DNA from: an uncultured Pelagibacteraceae bacterium
Lineage (GTDB): Bacteria > Pseudomonadota > Alphaproteobacteria > Pelagibacterales > Pelagibacteraceae
Reading direction: 5' to 3'
NCBI GenBank assembly: GCA_902527415.1
Contig: CABZPD010000006.1
Span: forward strand, 1-41,345
Length of the DNA: 41,345 bases
Made by a program: the position numbers and the translations under genes. Shown one piece after another: positions 8,224 through 17,030 of this stretch. The notes under the pieces are model-generated. The model had not been told where the DNA came from, ran no database searches, and saw only the letters and a program-made list of their open reading frames with translations. Each line of letters opens with the position of its first letter. Positions within the stretch are counted from its first letter, which is position 1.

Positions 8224-9047
8224 TATTTTTTTATTAGATTATCTATATCGTGTAATTGTTTTAATAGATTCTCTAATTTATTCAATGGTACCATGTTTGG
8301 TCCATCTGATGGAGCATTATCAGGATCTTGATGTGTTTCAATAAATACACCTGCAACTCCAACTGCAACTGCGGCTCTTGCTAAATATTCAACAAATTCT
8401 CTTTGACCACCAGAGGACTCACCTTGGCCACCTGGTTGTTGAACAGAATGAGTTGCATCGAAAATTACTGGATAACCATTCTTTGCCATTATAGGTAATG
8501 ATCTCATGTCAGAGACTAAAGTGTTGTATCCAAAACTTGCACCTCTTTCTGTGACTAGGATATTTTTATTTCCTGAGTCTGAAATTTTTTTAGTTACATT
8601 CACCATATCCCAAGGTGCTAGGAACTGACCTTTTTTTACATTAATAATTTTATTTGTTTTAGCCGCAGCAATTAATAAGTCTGTTTGTCGACATAGAAAA
8701 GCTGGGATTTGTAAAACATCAACATGTTTTGAAACAATTTCACATTGTTCAGCATTGTGTATGTCTGTTAAAATAGGAACGTTCAGCTCCTTTTTAATTT
8801 TATCAAATACAGGAAGTGATGCATCTAACCCTGCTCCCCTTTTGCCTTTTAAACTAGTTCTGTTCGCTTTATCAAATGAAGTTTTGTAAATAAATCCAAG
8901 GCCAAATTTTGAAGTAATTTCCTTAATATTTCCAGCCATATCCATTGCATGTTGTTCTGTCTCTAACTGACAAGGACCTGCAATAATACAAATCTTATTG
9001 TTGTTTGAAATTTCTATATTTTCACAATTTACTTTAATCGCACTCAT
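8223..9047 (-). CDS. kdsA: 3-deoxy-8-phosphooctulonate synthase (Kdo-8-P synthase)
   Basis: Enzyme of 274 residues that condenses arabinose-5-phosphate and PEP to Kdo-8-phosphate for the lipopolysaccharide inner core. Motifs include CIIAGPCQLE (19-28), KTSFDKANRTS, RGAGLDAS, TDIHNAEQC, VTERGASFGYNTLVSDMRS, DATHSVQQPGG and ETHQDPDNAPSDGPNM. A cysteine (C26) occupies the GPC position, and His, Glu and Asp follow in the later motifs; that pattern suggests the metal-dependent class (inference). The ATG overlaps the pyrG stop (ATGA) and the product feeds lipid A-Kdo assembly with the lpx genes at 19-23 kb. It implies that this cell makes a Kdo-containing LPS. Confidence 0.97.
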   Translation of the reverse strand: MSAIKVNCENIEISNNNKICIIAGPCQLETEQHAMDMAGNIKEITSKFGLGFIYKTSFDKANRTSLKGKRGAGLDASLPVFDKIKKELNVPILTDIHNAEQCEIVSKHVDVLQIPAFLCRQTDLLIAAAKTNKIINVKKGQFLAPWDMVNVTKKISDSGNKNILVTERGASFGYNTLVSDMRSLPIMAKNGYPVIFDATHSVQQPGGQGESSGGQREFVEYLARAAVAVGVAGVFIETHQDPDNAPSDGPNMVPLNKLENLLKQLHDIDNLIKK

Positions 9048-10660
9048 CTATGATTTTTTGCTGCTTTGATAAAAGAAGAGAATAAAGGATGTGGGTTCAA
9101 AGGTCTAGATTTAAATTCAGGATGAAACTGAACTCCTATGAACCATGGATGATTTTTAAGTTCAATTATCTCTGGAAGCTTATGATCTGGAGATAAGCCT
9201 GAAAATATTAATCCTTTCTTCTCAAATTTTTCTTTATATGAAATATCCACTTCATATCTATGTCTATGTCTCTCTTTAATTAATCTAGATTTATAAATAT
9301 CTCTAATTTTAGACTTATCTTTTAAAATTGCATCATAAGAACCAAGTCTCATGGTGCCCCCTAAATCTTTATCTGTTCCTTTAACTTTTCTACCACTTTT
9401 CTCCCATTCATGCATCAAGCCAATAATATGAACACCGCCTTTGTCAAATTCAGAAGAGGTTGCTTTTTTTATTTTTAAATGATTTCTAGCAAATTCAATT
9501 ATTGCCATTTGCATACCATAACAAATTCCAAGGAATGGAATATTGTTTGTTCTTGCATACCTTATTGCTTCAATTTTACCCTCAGTTCCTCTTTTACCAA
9601 ATCCACCTGGAATTAAAATTCCTGAAACATTTTTAAGTTTATTTTTTATTTCTGAAACTTTTAATTTTTCAGAATCTATTCTAATCAAATTTACTTTAAG
9701 ATTATTAGATATTCCACCATGAGTAAGTGCTTCATCTAAAGATTTATACGCATCTTTTAATTCAACGTATTTACCAATAATTGCAATATTAACATGTCTT
9801 TTAGTATTAAGAGTAATTTTAGTTATTTTTTTCCAAGGATTTAAATTTGCAGGTTTTTTTGATTTTAATTTAAAATAATTTAAAACTTGAATATCTAATT
9901 TTTGATTAAAAAAACTAATCGGTGCCTCATAAATAGTTTTAACATCAACAGTTTCAATTACATTTTTAATATCAACATTACAAAATAAAGATATTTTTTT
10001 TCTATGGTCTAAAGGAATAGGTCTTTCTGATCTACAAATAATAATATCAGGTTGAATACCAATGCTTCTTAATTCTTTAACTGAGTGTTGGGTTGGTTTT
10101 GTTTTTATTTCATCCGATGCTTTTAAATAAGGAACTAAAGTTAAATGAATAAATAATGCATTCTTTTTACCAATATCATTGGAAAATTGTCTTATTGCTT
10201 CAACAAATGGTAAGCTTTCTATATCTCCTACTATTCCACCAATTTCACAAATTACAAAATCTTCTTTAGAAGTGTCGTGTTTTATAAATTCTTTAATTCT
10301 ATCTGTGATATGAGGAATAACTTGAACTGTTTTACCTAAATACTGACCTTTTCTTTCTTTTCTGAGAACATCACTGTAGATTTTTCCTGTTGTAATGTTA
10401 TCGGTTTTCTTTGCAGTTACTCCTGAAAATCTTTCATAGTGACCTAAATCTAAATCTGTTTCAGCTCCATCGTCTGTAACAAAAACTTCGCCATGTTGAA
10501 ATGGACTCATTGTTCCTGGATCCACATTTAAATAAGGATCTAATTTTCTTAAACGAACTTTGTAACCTCTTGATTGTAATAAATAAGCAAGGGATGCAGA
10601 AGAGAGACCTTTACCAAGGGAAGAAACCACGCCGCCAGTGACAAATATATATCGCGCCAT
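9044..10660 (-). CDS. pyrG: CTP synthase
   Basis: Glutamine-dependent CTP synthase of 538 residues, converting UTP to CTP. The synthetase domain (1-about 270) has the P-loop GGVVSSLGKG (9-18) and conserved LDPYLNVDPGTMSPFQHGEVFV. The class I glutaminase domain (about 290-538) has oxyanion motif PGGFGKRGTEG (351-361), nucleophile C380 in GICYGMQ, and the C-terminal His-x-Glu in VQFHPEF. Length and N-terminus are standard. It is separated from secG by 44 bp containing a candidate promoter, and overlaps kdsA by 4 bp. No Shine-Dalgarno sequence is visible before the ATG. Confidence 0.98.
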   Translation of the reverse strand: MARYIFVTGGVVSSLGKGLSSASLAYLLQSRGYKVRLRKLDPYLNVDPGTMSPFQHGEVFVTDDGAETDLDLGHYERFSGVTAKKTDNITTGKIYSDVLRKERKGQYLGKTVQVIPHITDRIKEFIKHDTSKEDFVICEIGGIVGDIESLPFVEAIRQFSNDIGKKNALFIHLTLVPYLKASDEIKTKPTQHSVKELRSIGIQPDIIICRSERPIPLDHRKKISLFCNVDIKNVIETVDVKTIYEAPISFFNQKLDIQVLNYFKLKSKKPANLNPWKKITKITLNTKRHVNIAIIGKYVELKDAYKSLDEALTHGGISNNLKVNLIRIDSEKLKVSEIKNKLKNVSGILIPGGFGKRGTEGKIEAIRYARTNNIPFLGICYGMQMAIIEFARNHLKIKKATSSEFDKGGVHIIGLMHEWEKSGRKVKGTDKDLGGTMRLGSYDAILKDKSKIRDIYKSRLIKERHRHRYEVDISYKEKFEKKGLIFSGLSPDHKLPEIIELKNHPWFIGVQFHPEFKSRPLNPHPLFSSFIKAAKNHR

Positions 10661-10668
10661 GGAAGTAT

Positions 10669-10697
10669 CTTATAGCGAATAAAAATTGAATTGAAAA
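10669..10697 (-). promoter_or_regulatory. Candidate sigma-70 promoter for pyrG
   Basis: On the minus strand a -35-like TTTTCA (10692-10697) and a -10-like TATAAG (10669-10674) are spaced by 17 bp in the 44-bp secG-pyrG gap. The start of transcription would fall about one to three bases before the pyrG ATG, and no Shine-Dalgarno is present, so a leaderless mRNA is possible. This is pattern matching in A+T-rich DNA and therefore weak. Confidence 0.35.
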
Positions 10698-10704
10698 GGA
10701 TTAA

Positions 10705-11004
10705 TTAGTTATTTTCTGGAATTGAAGGTGTGTCTTCGGTTTTTTCCTCAACTGTATCCAATACCGAACCAGTAGGAGTAAGTTCTGCTCTAGAAATTAT
10801 TGTTAGAGCTAGACTGCAAATAATAAAAAGTGTTGCTACTATTGCAGTGGCTTTTGTCATGAAGCTGCCTGCAGATCTAGATAACATAAAATTTTCTTGG
10901 GAAACTCCTATACCAAGAGCACCTCCTTCTGATTTTTGTAATAAAACCAAAAGAACTAAAATAACTGCAAGTATGATGTTGATTACTAATAATAAAGTTT
11001 CCAT
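10705..11004 (-). CDS. secG: SecG, preprotein translocase subunit
   Basis: Membrane protein of 99 residues with two predicted helices (about 3-22 and 50-72) joined by a loop containing the SecG pattern LLQKSEGGALGIG. A second conserved patch, RSAGSFMTKATAIVATLFI, opens helix 2. The tail (about 75-99) is acidic and proline/threonine-rich. SecG associates with SecYE and assists SecA-driven export. It sits between tpiA (6 bp upstream) and pyrG, the common proteobacterial context. The ATG is the only sensible start, because it begins the first membrane helix. Confidence 0.95.
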   Translation of the reverse strand: METLLLVINIILAVILVLLVLLQKSEGGALGIGVSQENFMLSRSAGSFMTKATAIVATLFIICSLALTIISRAELTPTGSVLDTVEEKTEDTPSIPENN

Positions 11005-11010
11005 GAGGGT

Positions 11011-11751
11011 CTAATTAATGGTTTTTTGAATTATATCAATAAATTTTTTTGGAATTTGTGATGCGCCTCCTATCAAAAAACCATCAATGTTGGGAATTTT
11101 TTTTAATATACTTACGTTATTTGTGTTTACAGATCCACCGTAGAAAATTTTTGGATATTTTTTTACAAATCTACTTTTAATAAATGAAATAGTTTTATTT
11201 AAATCAGCTTCTTTTGGAATTACACCTGTGCCAATAGACCATACCGGTTCATAGGCTATAATAATTTTGGATTTATTCTTTATCGATTTTAATCCTTTTT
11301 CAATTTGTCTTTTTAAAATTTGATTAGTTTTTTTTTGTCTTCTTTCTTTCAAGGTTTCGCCAATACAAAATATAATTTTGAGACCTGATTTAATTGCACT
11401 TTTTATTTTTAAATTAATTAAATTATCTGTCTCACCTAGTTGTCTATTTTCTGAGTGTCCCAAAATAACATACTTTGCTCCAACATTTTTAAGCATAGTA
11501 GAATTTACTTGGCCAGTGTGCGCACCGTAGTCATAGCTGTGATGACAGTTTTGGGCACCAACCTCTATTTTTGTTTTTTTAAGTCTTCTCGATAATGGAC
11601 GAATTAATGTATTTGGTGGGCAATAAACTATTTTTAACTTATTTTTTTTATTATTTTTTGAAAACTTTATTACTTTATCAAGTGAATTTAGAGATCTTAA
11701 ATCACCAAACATTTTCCAATTAGCTACAAAATACATATATTTATTTGTCAT
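11011..11751 (-). CDS. tpiA: Triosephosphate isomerase
   Basis: TIM-barrel enzyme of 246 residues interconverting dihydroxyacetone phosphate and glyceraldehyde-3-phosphate. Catalytic residues are clear: K13 in NWKMF (11-15), H99 in ILGHSENR, and E168 in AYEPVWSIGTG. The phosphate-binding FYGGSVN and IDGFLIGGAS follow near the C-terminus. It is the promoter-proximal gene of the tpiA-secG-pyrG-kdsA-eno-ftsB-lipA-ratA/coq10 run, and is divergent from the PpiD-like gene across 56 bp. Lysine content is high, as in its neighbours. Confidence 0.98.
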   Translation of the reverse strand: MTNKYMYFVANWKMFGDLRSLNSLDKVIKFSKNNKKNKLKIVYCPPNTLIRPLSRRLKKTKIEVGAQNCHHSYDYGAHTGQVNSTMLKNVGAKYVILGHSENRQLGETDNLINLKIKSAIKSGLKIIFCIGETLKERRQKKTNQILKRQIEKGLKSIKNKSKIIIAYEPVWSIGTGVIPKEADLNKTISFIKSRFVKKYPKIFYGGSVNTNNVSILKKIPNIDGFLIGGASQIPKKFIDIIQKTIN

Positions 11752-11807
11752 AATTGACTTTTTAATCTATAGATTTGTTTTTTACAGATCAATAAATTTA
11801 TAACGCT
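11752..11807. promoter_or_regulatory. Divergent tpiA / ppiD-like promoter region with 12-bp palindrome
   Basis: The 56-bp gap between the divergent genes contains a perfect palindrome AATCTATAGATT at 11764-11775. Each strand therefore reads TATAGA, a 4/6 match to the -10 consensus, in the centre of the gap (plus strand 11768-11773; minus strand 11766-11771). A plus-strand TATAAC at 11799-11804 is a better -10 match but lies only three bases before the ppiD-like ATG, too close to serve an annotated start. The -35 matches are weak on both strands. This may be a shared bidirectional promoter or a regulator site. Confidence 0.35.
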
Positions 11808-13226
11808 ATGATTGAAAAATTAAAAAACTTAGGCTGGAAACAATTTGGTGGATTGGTGTTAATTGTCATAATCATCATCGCTTTTGGCTTTGGTGGTTTT
11901 GGTGGTGGGTTTAGTACAAATAATCAAAACAATATTGCAAAAATAAATAAAACAAATGTAACAACCCAGGATTTTATTGACTATGTGAATCAAAGTGGAA
12001 TTTCACAAGAAGCTATTAGAGATAATTTAGACAACAATATTATTGAAGAATTATTATCAGGATTAATTTCAACTACATTGATTGATTTGGAAATTAAAGA
12101 CTTTGATCTTTCAATTAACGAAAAAACTATACTTAAAAACATTAAAGAAAATAAAAATTTCCATGATGAAAATGGTTCTTTTCAAAGAATTAAATATGAA
12201 AAATTTTTACTCTCCAACAACTTGTCAGCTCCAATGTTTGAATTGCAATTAAAAAATAGAGAATTACAGAAGCACTTATTTGATTTTATTGGTGCTGGAA
12301 CAATAACACCAAATTTTTTAATAGAAAAAAAGTTTGAAGAAAATAATAAATCCTTAAATATCGAGTATTTTGATATGGAAAATCTATATAAAACAAAAGA
12401 TGATTACACTCCAATTGAAATTCAAGAATTTATTAATGAAAATAAAGAGCAATTAAAAAGAGAATATATAGATTTCAAGTATGTAATATTAAATCCAAAA
12501 AATCTAATTGGCATAGAAGAATTTAATCAAGATTTTTTTGATGAAATTGACTCAATTGAAAACAAAATTTCTCAAGGAAGTACATTTGACACTATATTAG
12601 AAGATATTAATGTTGACATTATTGAAGTAAATGAGTTTGCACCTAGCTCTAATAAGCAGATTAATGAAGATTTAATTTATTCTAAGAAAACATCTAAAAT
12701 AGACTTGATAGAGAGTGGTGACAACTTTTTACTTTATAATATTGATAATCAGTATGATCGAGCTCCAGATTTAAATGATGAAATCATTAAAGGAGAAATA
12801 GTTGAGTTAATATATCAAAAAGGTAAATTTGATTACAATAGAGAAATTATAGAAGAAATTCAAAATAAGAAATTTGATAATTTAAAATTTGAAGAACTGG
12901 CAGGATCAAAGAAGGAATATTCTTCTATTAATTCTATAGAAGATGACAAGCTCATTGATATTAATTCAGTAAAAATGCTTTACGCGTTACCTGTTAACTC
13001 TTTTGCTCTAGTAAATAAAGAAGATAAAATTTATTTAGTAAAAATTATTGGAACAAATAAAAATTCATTTAACAAAACTGATGAAAAATATCTTAAATTT
13101 GTAAATAACCAAAATACAAATAATAGAAAAAGCATTTTACAATCGTATGATCAATTACTTAATGATAAATATCAAGTTCAATTAAATCAAAAAACTATTG
13201 ATAGAGTTAAAAATTATTTCAAATGA
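11808..13226 (+). CDS. PpiD-like membrane-anchored periplasmic chaperone without an evident parvulin domain
   Basis: A 472-residue protein with a short cytoplasmic start, one uncleaved membrane anchor (about 14-32, ending in a glycine/phenylalanine-rich stretch), and a long periplasmic part. Residues about 40-185 match the SurA_N/PpiD chaperone layout: IAKINKTNVTTQDFIDYVN, then LSGLISTTLIDLEIKDFDLS and the FQRIKYEKFLLSNNLSAPMFE segment. Alphaproteobacterial PpiD proteins are usually about 620-630 residues and carry a parvulin PPIase domain. Here no HI-x-x-x or glycine-rich rotamase signature is visible in 220-400, so it may be a pure holdase. It lies divergent to tpiA and upstream of trpE, the usual place for ppiD in alphaproteobacteria, overlapping trpE by 4 bp. 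Confidence 0.8.
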   Translation: MIEKLKNLGWKQFGGLVLIVIIIIAFGFGGFGGGFSTNNQNNIAKINKTNVTTQDFIDYVNQSGISQEAIRDNLDNNIIEELLSGLISTTLIDLEIKDFDLSINEKTILKNIKENKNFHDENGSFQRIKYEKFLLSNNLSAPMFELQLKNRELQKHLFDFIGAGTITPNFLIEKKFEENNKSLNIEYFDMENLYKTKDDYTPIEIQEFINENKEQLKREYIDFKYVILNPKNLIGIEEFNQDFFDEIDSIENKISQGSTFDTILEDINVDIIEVNEFAPSSNKQINEDLIYSKKTSKIDLIESGDNFLLYNIDNQYDRAPDLNDEIIKGEIVELIYQKGKFDYNREIIEEIQNKKFDNLKFEELAGSKKEYSSINSIEDDKLIDINSVKMLYALPVNSFALVNKEDKIYLVKIIGTNKNSFNKTDEKYLKFVNNQNTNNRKSILQSYDQLLNDKYQVQLNQKTIDRVKNYFK

Positions 13227-14683
13227 TTATTAATCGAAGCTTCAAAGATTTTAAGTTTCGACACAGAAGCAAAAAAAATCAAATCATCTTTACTAAAAAG
13301 AAAGTAAAAAATGATAAGGAGGTATTAAATTTAATTGATAATTTTCTAGAGGAAAAAAATAGTTTTATTTTTGAGTCTGTAGAAAAAGGTAAAATCAAAG
13401 GTAGATATACAATATTTGGTAAAAATCCTGATAAAATTTGGGAATTTAATAATAATAATTCTTATATAATTCAAAGAAATAAAAAAAGAAAATTAAATGA
13501 TAAACCAGATAAATTAATTGAAAAAATCATTGAAGATTTCAAGTTTGAAACTCCCAAAAATTTACCTAACATTTGCTCATTAATCTCTGGTTATTTTTCT
13601 TATGATTCAATCAGATACATAGAAAAAATTCCGAATAATTGTAAAAATGATCTAAATTTACCCGATGTTAGACTTCTTCGTCCAAGAACCTTAGTCATTC
13701 ATGACAATTTAAAAAAAGAAATTTTCTACATATCTAACATTTTTAAAGATGAAAAAATTAAAAACTATAAAAATAAATATGAAGAAGTTAAATCTGATTT
13801 GTTTAAATTACTCATTCAGTCATCAATTAAGAATATTGATAAAAAAATAATTCAAAAATCAAAAAATATAAAAGTGAAATCTAACACTTCAAAAAATAAA
13901 TTTTTATCCATGGTTAATAAGGCAAAAAAATATATTAAATTAGGAGATATTTTTCAGGTTGTTTTAAGCCAAAGATTTGAGGCAAAATTAACAAAGAAAC
14001 CATTAGATATTTATAAAAAACTAAGAGTAACAAACCCTTCTCCTTTTATGTTTTTCTTCAATTTTGAAGATTTTCAAATAATTGGTGCAAGTCCTGAAAT
14101 ACTTGTGAGACTTAGGAATAATAAAATTACTGTAAGACCAATCGCAGGAACTAGACCAAGGGGTAAAACTAAAAAAGAAGATCTTTTTTATGAAAAAGAC
14201 CTTCTTAAAGATAAAAAAGAACTTTCAGAGCATTTGATGTTGCTTGATTTAGGTAGAAATGATGCCGGTAAAGTCTCAAAGATAAATTCGGTAAAAGTTA
14301 CTGAAAGTTTCATTATTGAGAGATATTCTCATGTAATGCATATAGTTTCAAATGTAGTTGGGGAATATAATAAAAAATTTTCAAAATTTAAATCGCTCTT
14401 AGCTGGTTTTCCAGCAGGCACTGTTTCTGGAGCTCCAAAAATTAGAGCTATGGAAATTATAGATGAATTAGAAACAACAAAAAGAAAAGTTTATGCAGGA
14501 GGAATTGGATATTTCTCTGCAAATGGAGAATTTGATACATGTATAGCCTTAAGAACCGCAGTTGTTAAAAATAAAAAATTTTATGTGCAAGCAGGTGCAG
14601 GTATAGTTGCAGATAGTAAACCAAAAAATGAATACGAGGAAACAGTTAATAAAGCGAAAGCTTTAATTAATGCTTTAAGATAA
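13223..14683 (+). CDS. trpE: Anthranilate synthase component I
   Basis: Chorismate-utilising enzyme of 486 residues, which makes anthranilate from chorismate with ammonia from TrpG. The N-terminal domain carries the feedback-site pattern FIFESVEKGKIKGRYTIFG, where Ser and the Arg-Tyr flank the tryptophan pocket. The catalytic half (about 230-486) has GDIFQVVLSQRF, NPSPFMFFF, GASPEILVR, RPIAGTRPRG, ELSEHLMLLDLGRNDAGKV, FPAGTVSGAPKIRAMEII and the closing VQAGAGIVADS. It overlaps the preceding PpiD-like gene (4 bp) and the trpG ATG (1 bp). No leader-peptide attenuator is visible upstream; the gene is embedded in the upstream coding region. Confidence 0.97.
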   Translation: MIINRSFKDFKFRHRSKKNQIIFTKKKVKNDKEVLNLIDNFLEEKNSFIFESVEKGKIKGRYTIFGKNPDKIWEFNNNNSYIIQRNKKRKLNDKPDKLIEKIIEDFKFETPKNLPNICSLISGYFSYDSIRYIEKIPNNCKNDLNLPDVRLLRPRTLVIHDNLKKEIFYISNIFKDEKIKNYKNKYEEVKSDLFKLLIQSSIKNIDKKIIQKSKNIKVKSNTSKNKFLSMVNKAKKYIKLGDIFQVVLSQRFEAKLTKKPLDIYKKLRVTNPSPFMFFFNFEDFQIIGASPEILVRLRNNKITVRPIAGTRPRGKTKKEDLFYEKDLLKDKKELSEHLMLLDLGRNDAGKVSKINSVKVTESFIIERYSHVMHIVSNVVGEYNKKFSKFKSLLAGFPAGTVSGAPKIRAMEIIDELETTKRKVYAGGIGYFSANGEFDTCIALRTAVVKNKKFYVQAGAGIVADSKPKNEYEETVNKAKALINALR

Positions 14684-15249
14684 TGAAAGTATTGTTAATA
14701 GATAATTACGATAGTTTTACTTTTAATTTGTATCACTACATCTCCTCATTAAATGTTAAAGTTGATGTGGTTAGAAATGATAAAATTAATTCTAAAGAAA
14801 TCATTAAAAAGAAATATGATAAAATTGTTATTTCACCAGGACCGGGTAACCCAAATCAATCTGGCAATTGTATTAAAATATTGAAATCATTATACAAAGA
14901 ATTACCTTTTTTAGGTGTATGTTTGGGTCATCAGATAATTGGACAAGTTTTTGGATCAAAAATTGTCCAAGCAAGAAAGTTAATGCACGGCAAAACAAGC
15001 AAAATCAAATCCAAAAAAATCGGTATTTTAAAAAACCTCCCAAACACATTTGAAGCTACTAGATACCATAGTTTAGTAATTGATAAAAAAACGTTATCAA
15101 AAGAACTAGAGATTACAGCAGAGACTGAAGATGGGATTATAATGGGTGTTCAACATAACAAATTTAATATTCATGGTGTACAATTCCATCCTGAAAGTAT
15201 TAAAACTAAGTTTGGAATGAAAATTCTTAAAAACTTTATTAACAATTAA
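14683..15249 (+). CDS. trpG: Anthranilate synthase component II (glutamine amidotransferase)
   Basis: Class I glutamine amidotransferase of 188 residues supplying ammonia to TrpE. The triad is visible: nucleophile C80 in GVCLGHQ, then His and Glu in VQFHPES near the C-terminus. LIDNYDSFTFNLYHYI (5-20) and the oxyanion SPGPGNP (51-57) are standard. In streamlined genomes the same subunit often also serves aminodeoxychorismate synthase (PabA role), and no separate pabA is visible here. It starts on the last base of the trpE stop (TAATG) and lies 4 bp before trpD. Confidence 0.97.
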   Translation: MKVLLIDNYDSFTFNLYHYISSLNVKVDVVRNDKINSKEIIKKKYDKIVISPGPGNPNQSGNCIKILKSLYKELPFLGVCLGHQIIGQVFGSKIVQARKLMHGKTSKIKSKKIGILKNLPNTFEATRYHSLVIDKKTLSKELEITAETEDGIIMGVQHNKFNIHGVQFHPESIKTKFGMKILKNFINN

Positions 15250-15253
15250 ATTT

Positions 15254-16246
15254 ATGGATCAAATTTTAGAAAAACTTAAAAATAAACAAAATTTAACTTT
15301 TGAAGAGAGTAAAGCTGCTTTTGAAATATTAATGACTGGAAAAGCCAGTGAGGATGAAATTTTTAACTTTTTAACTTTGCTATCTGAAAAGGGTGAAGTT
15401 TCAGACGAAATAGCAGGTGGAGTTTATGTTCTTAGAGAAAAGTCAAAAAGAGTAAATGTAACTGATTGTATTGACACTTGTGGTACTGGCGGTGACGGTA
15501 TGAACACACTTAACATTTCAACTGCTTCTGCCCTACTTTTATCTAGCATGGGTACAAAAGTTGCTAAACATGGCAATAAGGCTGTTTCTTCAAAATGTGG
15601 ATCTGGTGATGTTTTGGAAGCTCTAAAAATTAAAATTGATTTAGAACCTGAAGATATTGAAAAAGAAATTAATAACAACAATTTTGGTTTTATGTTTGCA
15701 CCAAATTATCATAGTGCAATGAGATTTGTAGGACCTGTAAGAAAGAAAATTGGAAAAAGAACTATTTTTAATATGATTGGTCCGTTAAGTAATCCAGCTC
15801 TTGTAGAAAGACAAGTTGTGGGTGTTTTTGATAAAAAATTATTAAAAATTTTTGCAGAAGGACTTAAAAATTTAAATTTAAAATTCGCTTGGATAGTAAA
15901 TAGCGAGGATGGATTAGATGAAATATCTCCATATGCAATTACTAATGTTACTCAATTAAAAGATGGTCAAATATCTGACATTAAAATAGATCCAAATGAT
16001 TTGGGAGTTGATGCAGATAATTTTAAAAATTTAGTAGGTGATGATGCAAAATTTAATGCTGAAAAAATGATTAAAATATTTAAAGGTGAAGATAATGATT
16101 TTTCAAAAGCAGTTTGTTTAAATGCTGCAGCAGGTTTAATTGTTGGTGAAAGATTTTCTGAATTTTCTGAAGCTTATAATCAAGCAAGAGAATTTATCCT
16201 TTCTGGAAAAACTTTTTCACATCTAGAAAAAATTCAAAATGTCTGA
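15254..16246 (+). CDS. trpD: Anthranilate phosphoribosyltransferase
   Basis: Enzyme of 330 residues transferring phosphoribose from PRPP to anthranilate. Recognised by the PRPP-binding CGTGGDGMNTLNIST near residue 76, followed by KHGNKAVSSKCGSGDVLEAL and the NNFGFMFAPNYHSAMRFVGP segment. FNMIGPLSNPA and the glutamate-rich N-terminal helical region (ILEKLKNKQNLTFEES) are family features. It overlaps trpC by 8 bp. Length matches the usual 330-345. Confidence 0.97.
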   Translation: MDQILEKLKNKQNLTFEESKAAFEILMTGKASEDEIFNFLTLLSEKGEVSDEIAGGVYVLREKSKRVNVTDCIDTCGTGGDGMNTLNISTASALLLSSMGTKVAKHGNKAVSSKCGSGDVLEALKIKIDLEPEDIEKEINNNNFGFMFAPNYHSAMRFVGPVRKKIGKRTIFNMIGPLSNPALVERQVVGVFDKKLLKIFAEGLKNLNLKFAWIVNSEDGLDEISPYAITNVTQLKDGQISDIKIDPNDLGVDADNFKNLVGDDAKFNAEKMIKIFKGEDNDFSKAVCLNAAAGLIVGERFSEFSEAYNQAREFILSGKTFSHLEKIQNV

Positions 16247-17030
16247 AAATATACTCCAAAATATCATTCAAAAGAAAATTCAAAAAATTGATAAATTAAA
16301 AAAATCACTAGATCTTAAAGTTTTGAATGAGTTAATAGATATAAATAATAGCTATATTAATTTTAAAGAAAAAATAGAAAATAATTTAAAAAATAATAAA
16401 ACTTCAATTATTGCTGAAATTAAAAAAGCAAGTCCTTCAGCAGGTGTAATAATTGATGATTATAACCCAGTAGATATTGCTCAAATTTATTTTAATAATA
16501 AAGCGACTTGTCTTTCAGTTTTAACCGAAGAAGATTATTTTTTAGGAAATTTAATTCACATCAGCAAAATAAAAGATAAAATAAATTTACCTGTATTGTG
16601 TAAAGATTTTTTTATTGATAAATTTCAAATACCTTTGGCAAAAAGTTATGGCGCTGATGCTATTTTAATTATTTTGGCTGGAGTTTCAGATGATCTTGCA
16701 TCTGAATTATATGATGAAGCTTTGAAATATAATATGTCGGTTATTGTTGAAGTTCATACAGTAGAAGAAGCTAAAAAAGCATTAAATTTTAAAGATGCAT
16801 TAATTGGAATAAATAATAGAAATTTAAAAACACTTAAAACTGATATAAATACAACTTATGATATTTATGATGTTGTAAAAAGTCACAAAGGTCCTTTAAT
16901 ATCTGAAAGTGGAATTAAGAATAAAGAAGAATTATTAGATCTAAATAACAAAACATCAATCAACACTTTTTTGATTGGTGAATCACTTTTAAAAAACTTA
17001 GATAAAAATTCTATTTTTTCAGTTTTATAG
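16239..17030 (+). CDS. trpC: Indole-3-glycerol phosphate synthase
   Basis: TIM-barrel enzyme of 263 residues that closes the indole ring. Motifs include IIAEIKKASPSAG (catalytic Lys), LSVLTEEDYFLGN, LPVLCKDFFIDKFQI, GADAILII, VIVEVHTVEEA, IGINNRNLKTL and LISESGIKN. It is the last trp gene here: trpF, trpB and trpA are not in the window and are usually separate in alphaproteobacteria. A 9-bp hairpin and T-run begin at its stop codon, separating the trp unit from lexA. No TrpF domain is fused, given the length. Confidence 0.97.
   Translation: MSENILQNIIQKKIQKIDKLKKSLDLKVLNELIDINNSYINFKEKIENNLKNNKTSIIAEIKKASPSAGVIIDDYNPVDIAQIYFNNKATCLSVLTEEDYFLGNLIHISKIKDKINLPVLCKDFFIDKFQIPLAKSYGADAILIILAGVSDDLASELYDEALKYNMSVIVEVHTVEEAKKALNFKDALIGINNRNLKTLKTDINTTYDIYDVVKSHKGPLISESGIKNKEELLDLNNKTSINTFLIGESLLKNLDKNSIFSVL

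Noticed and set aside
10730-11014. Plus-strand open frame covering secG
   Set aside because: It is the antisense image of secG, which has clear SecG motifs; no independent coding signal.
11799-11804. TATAAC as the -10 of the PpiD-like gene
   Set aside because: It ends three bases before the ATG, so transcription would begin at or inside the start codon; not compatible with the annotated start unless translation begins later.
15424-15681. Minus-strand open frame inside trpD
   Set aside because: Antisense shadow of the PRPP-binding region of TrpD.
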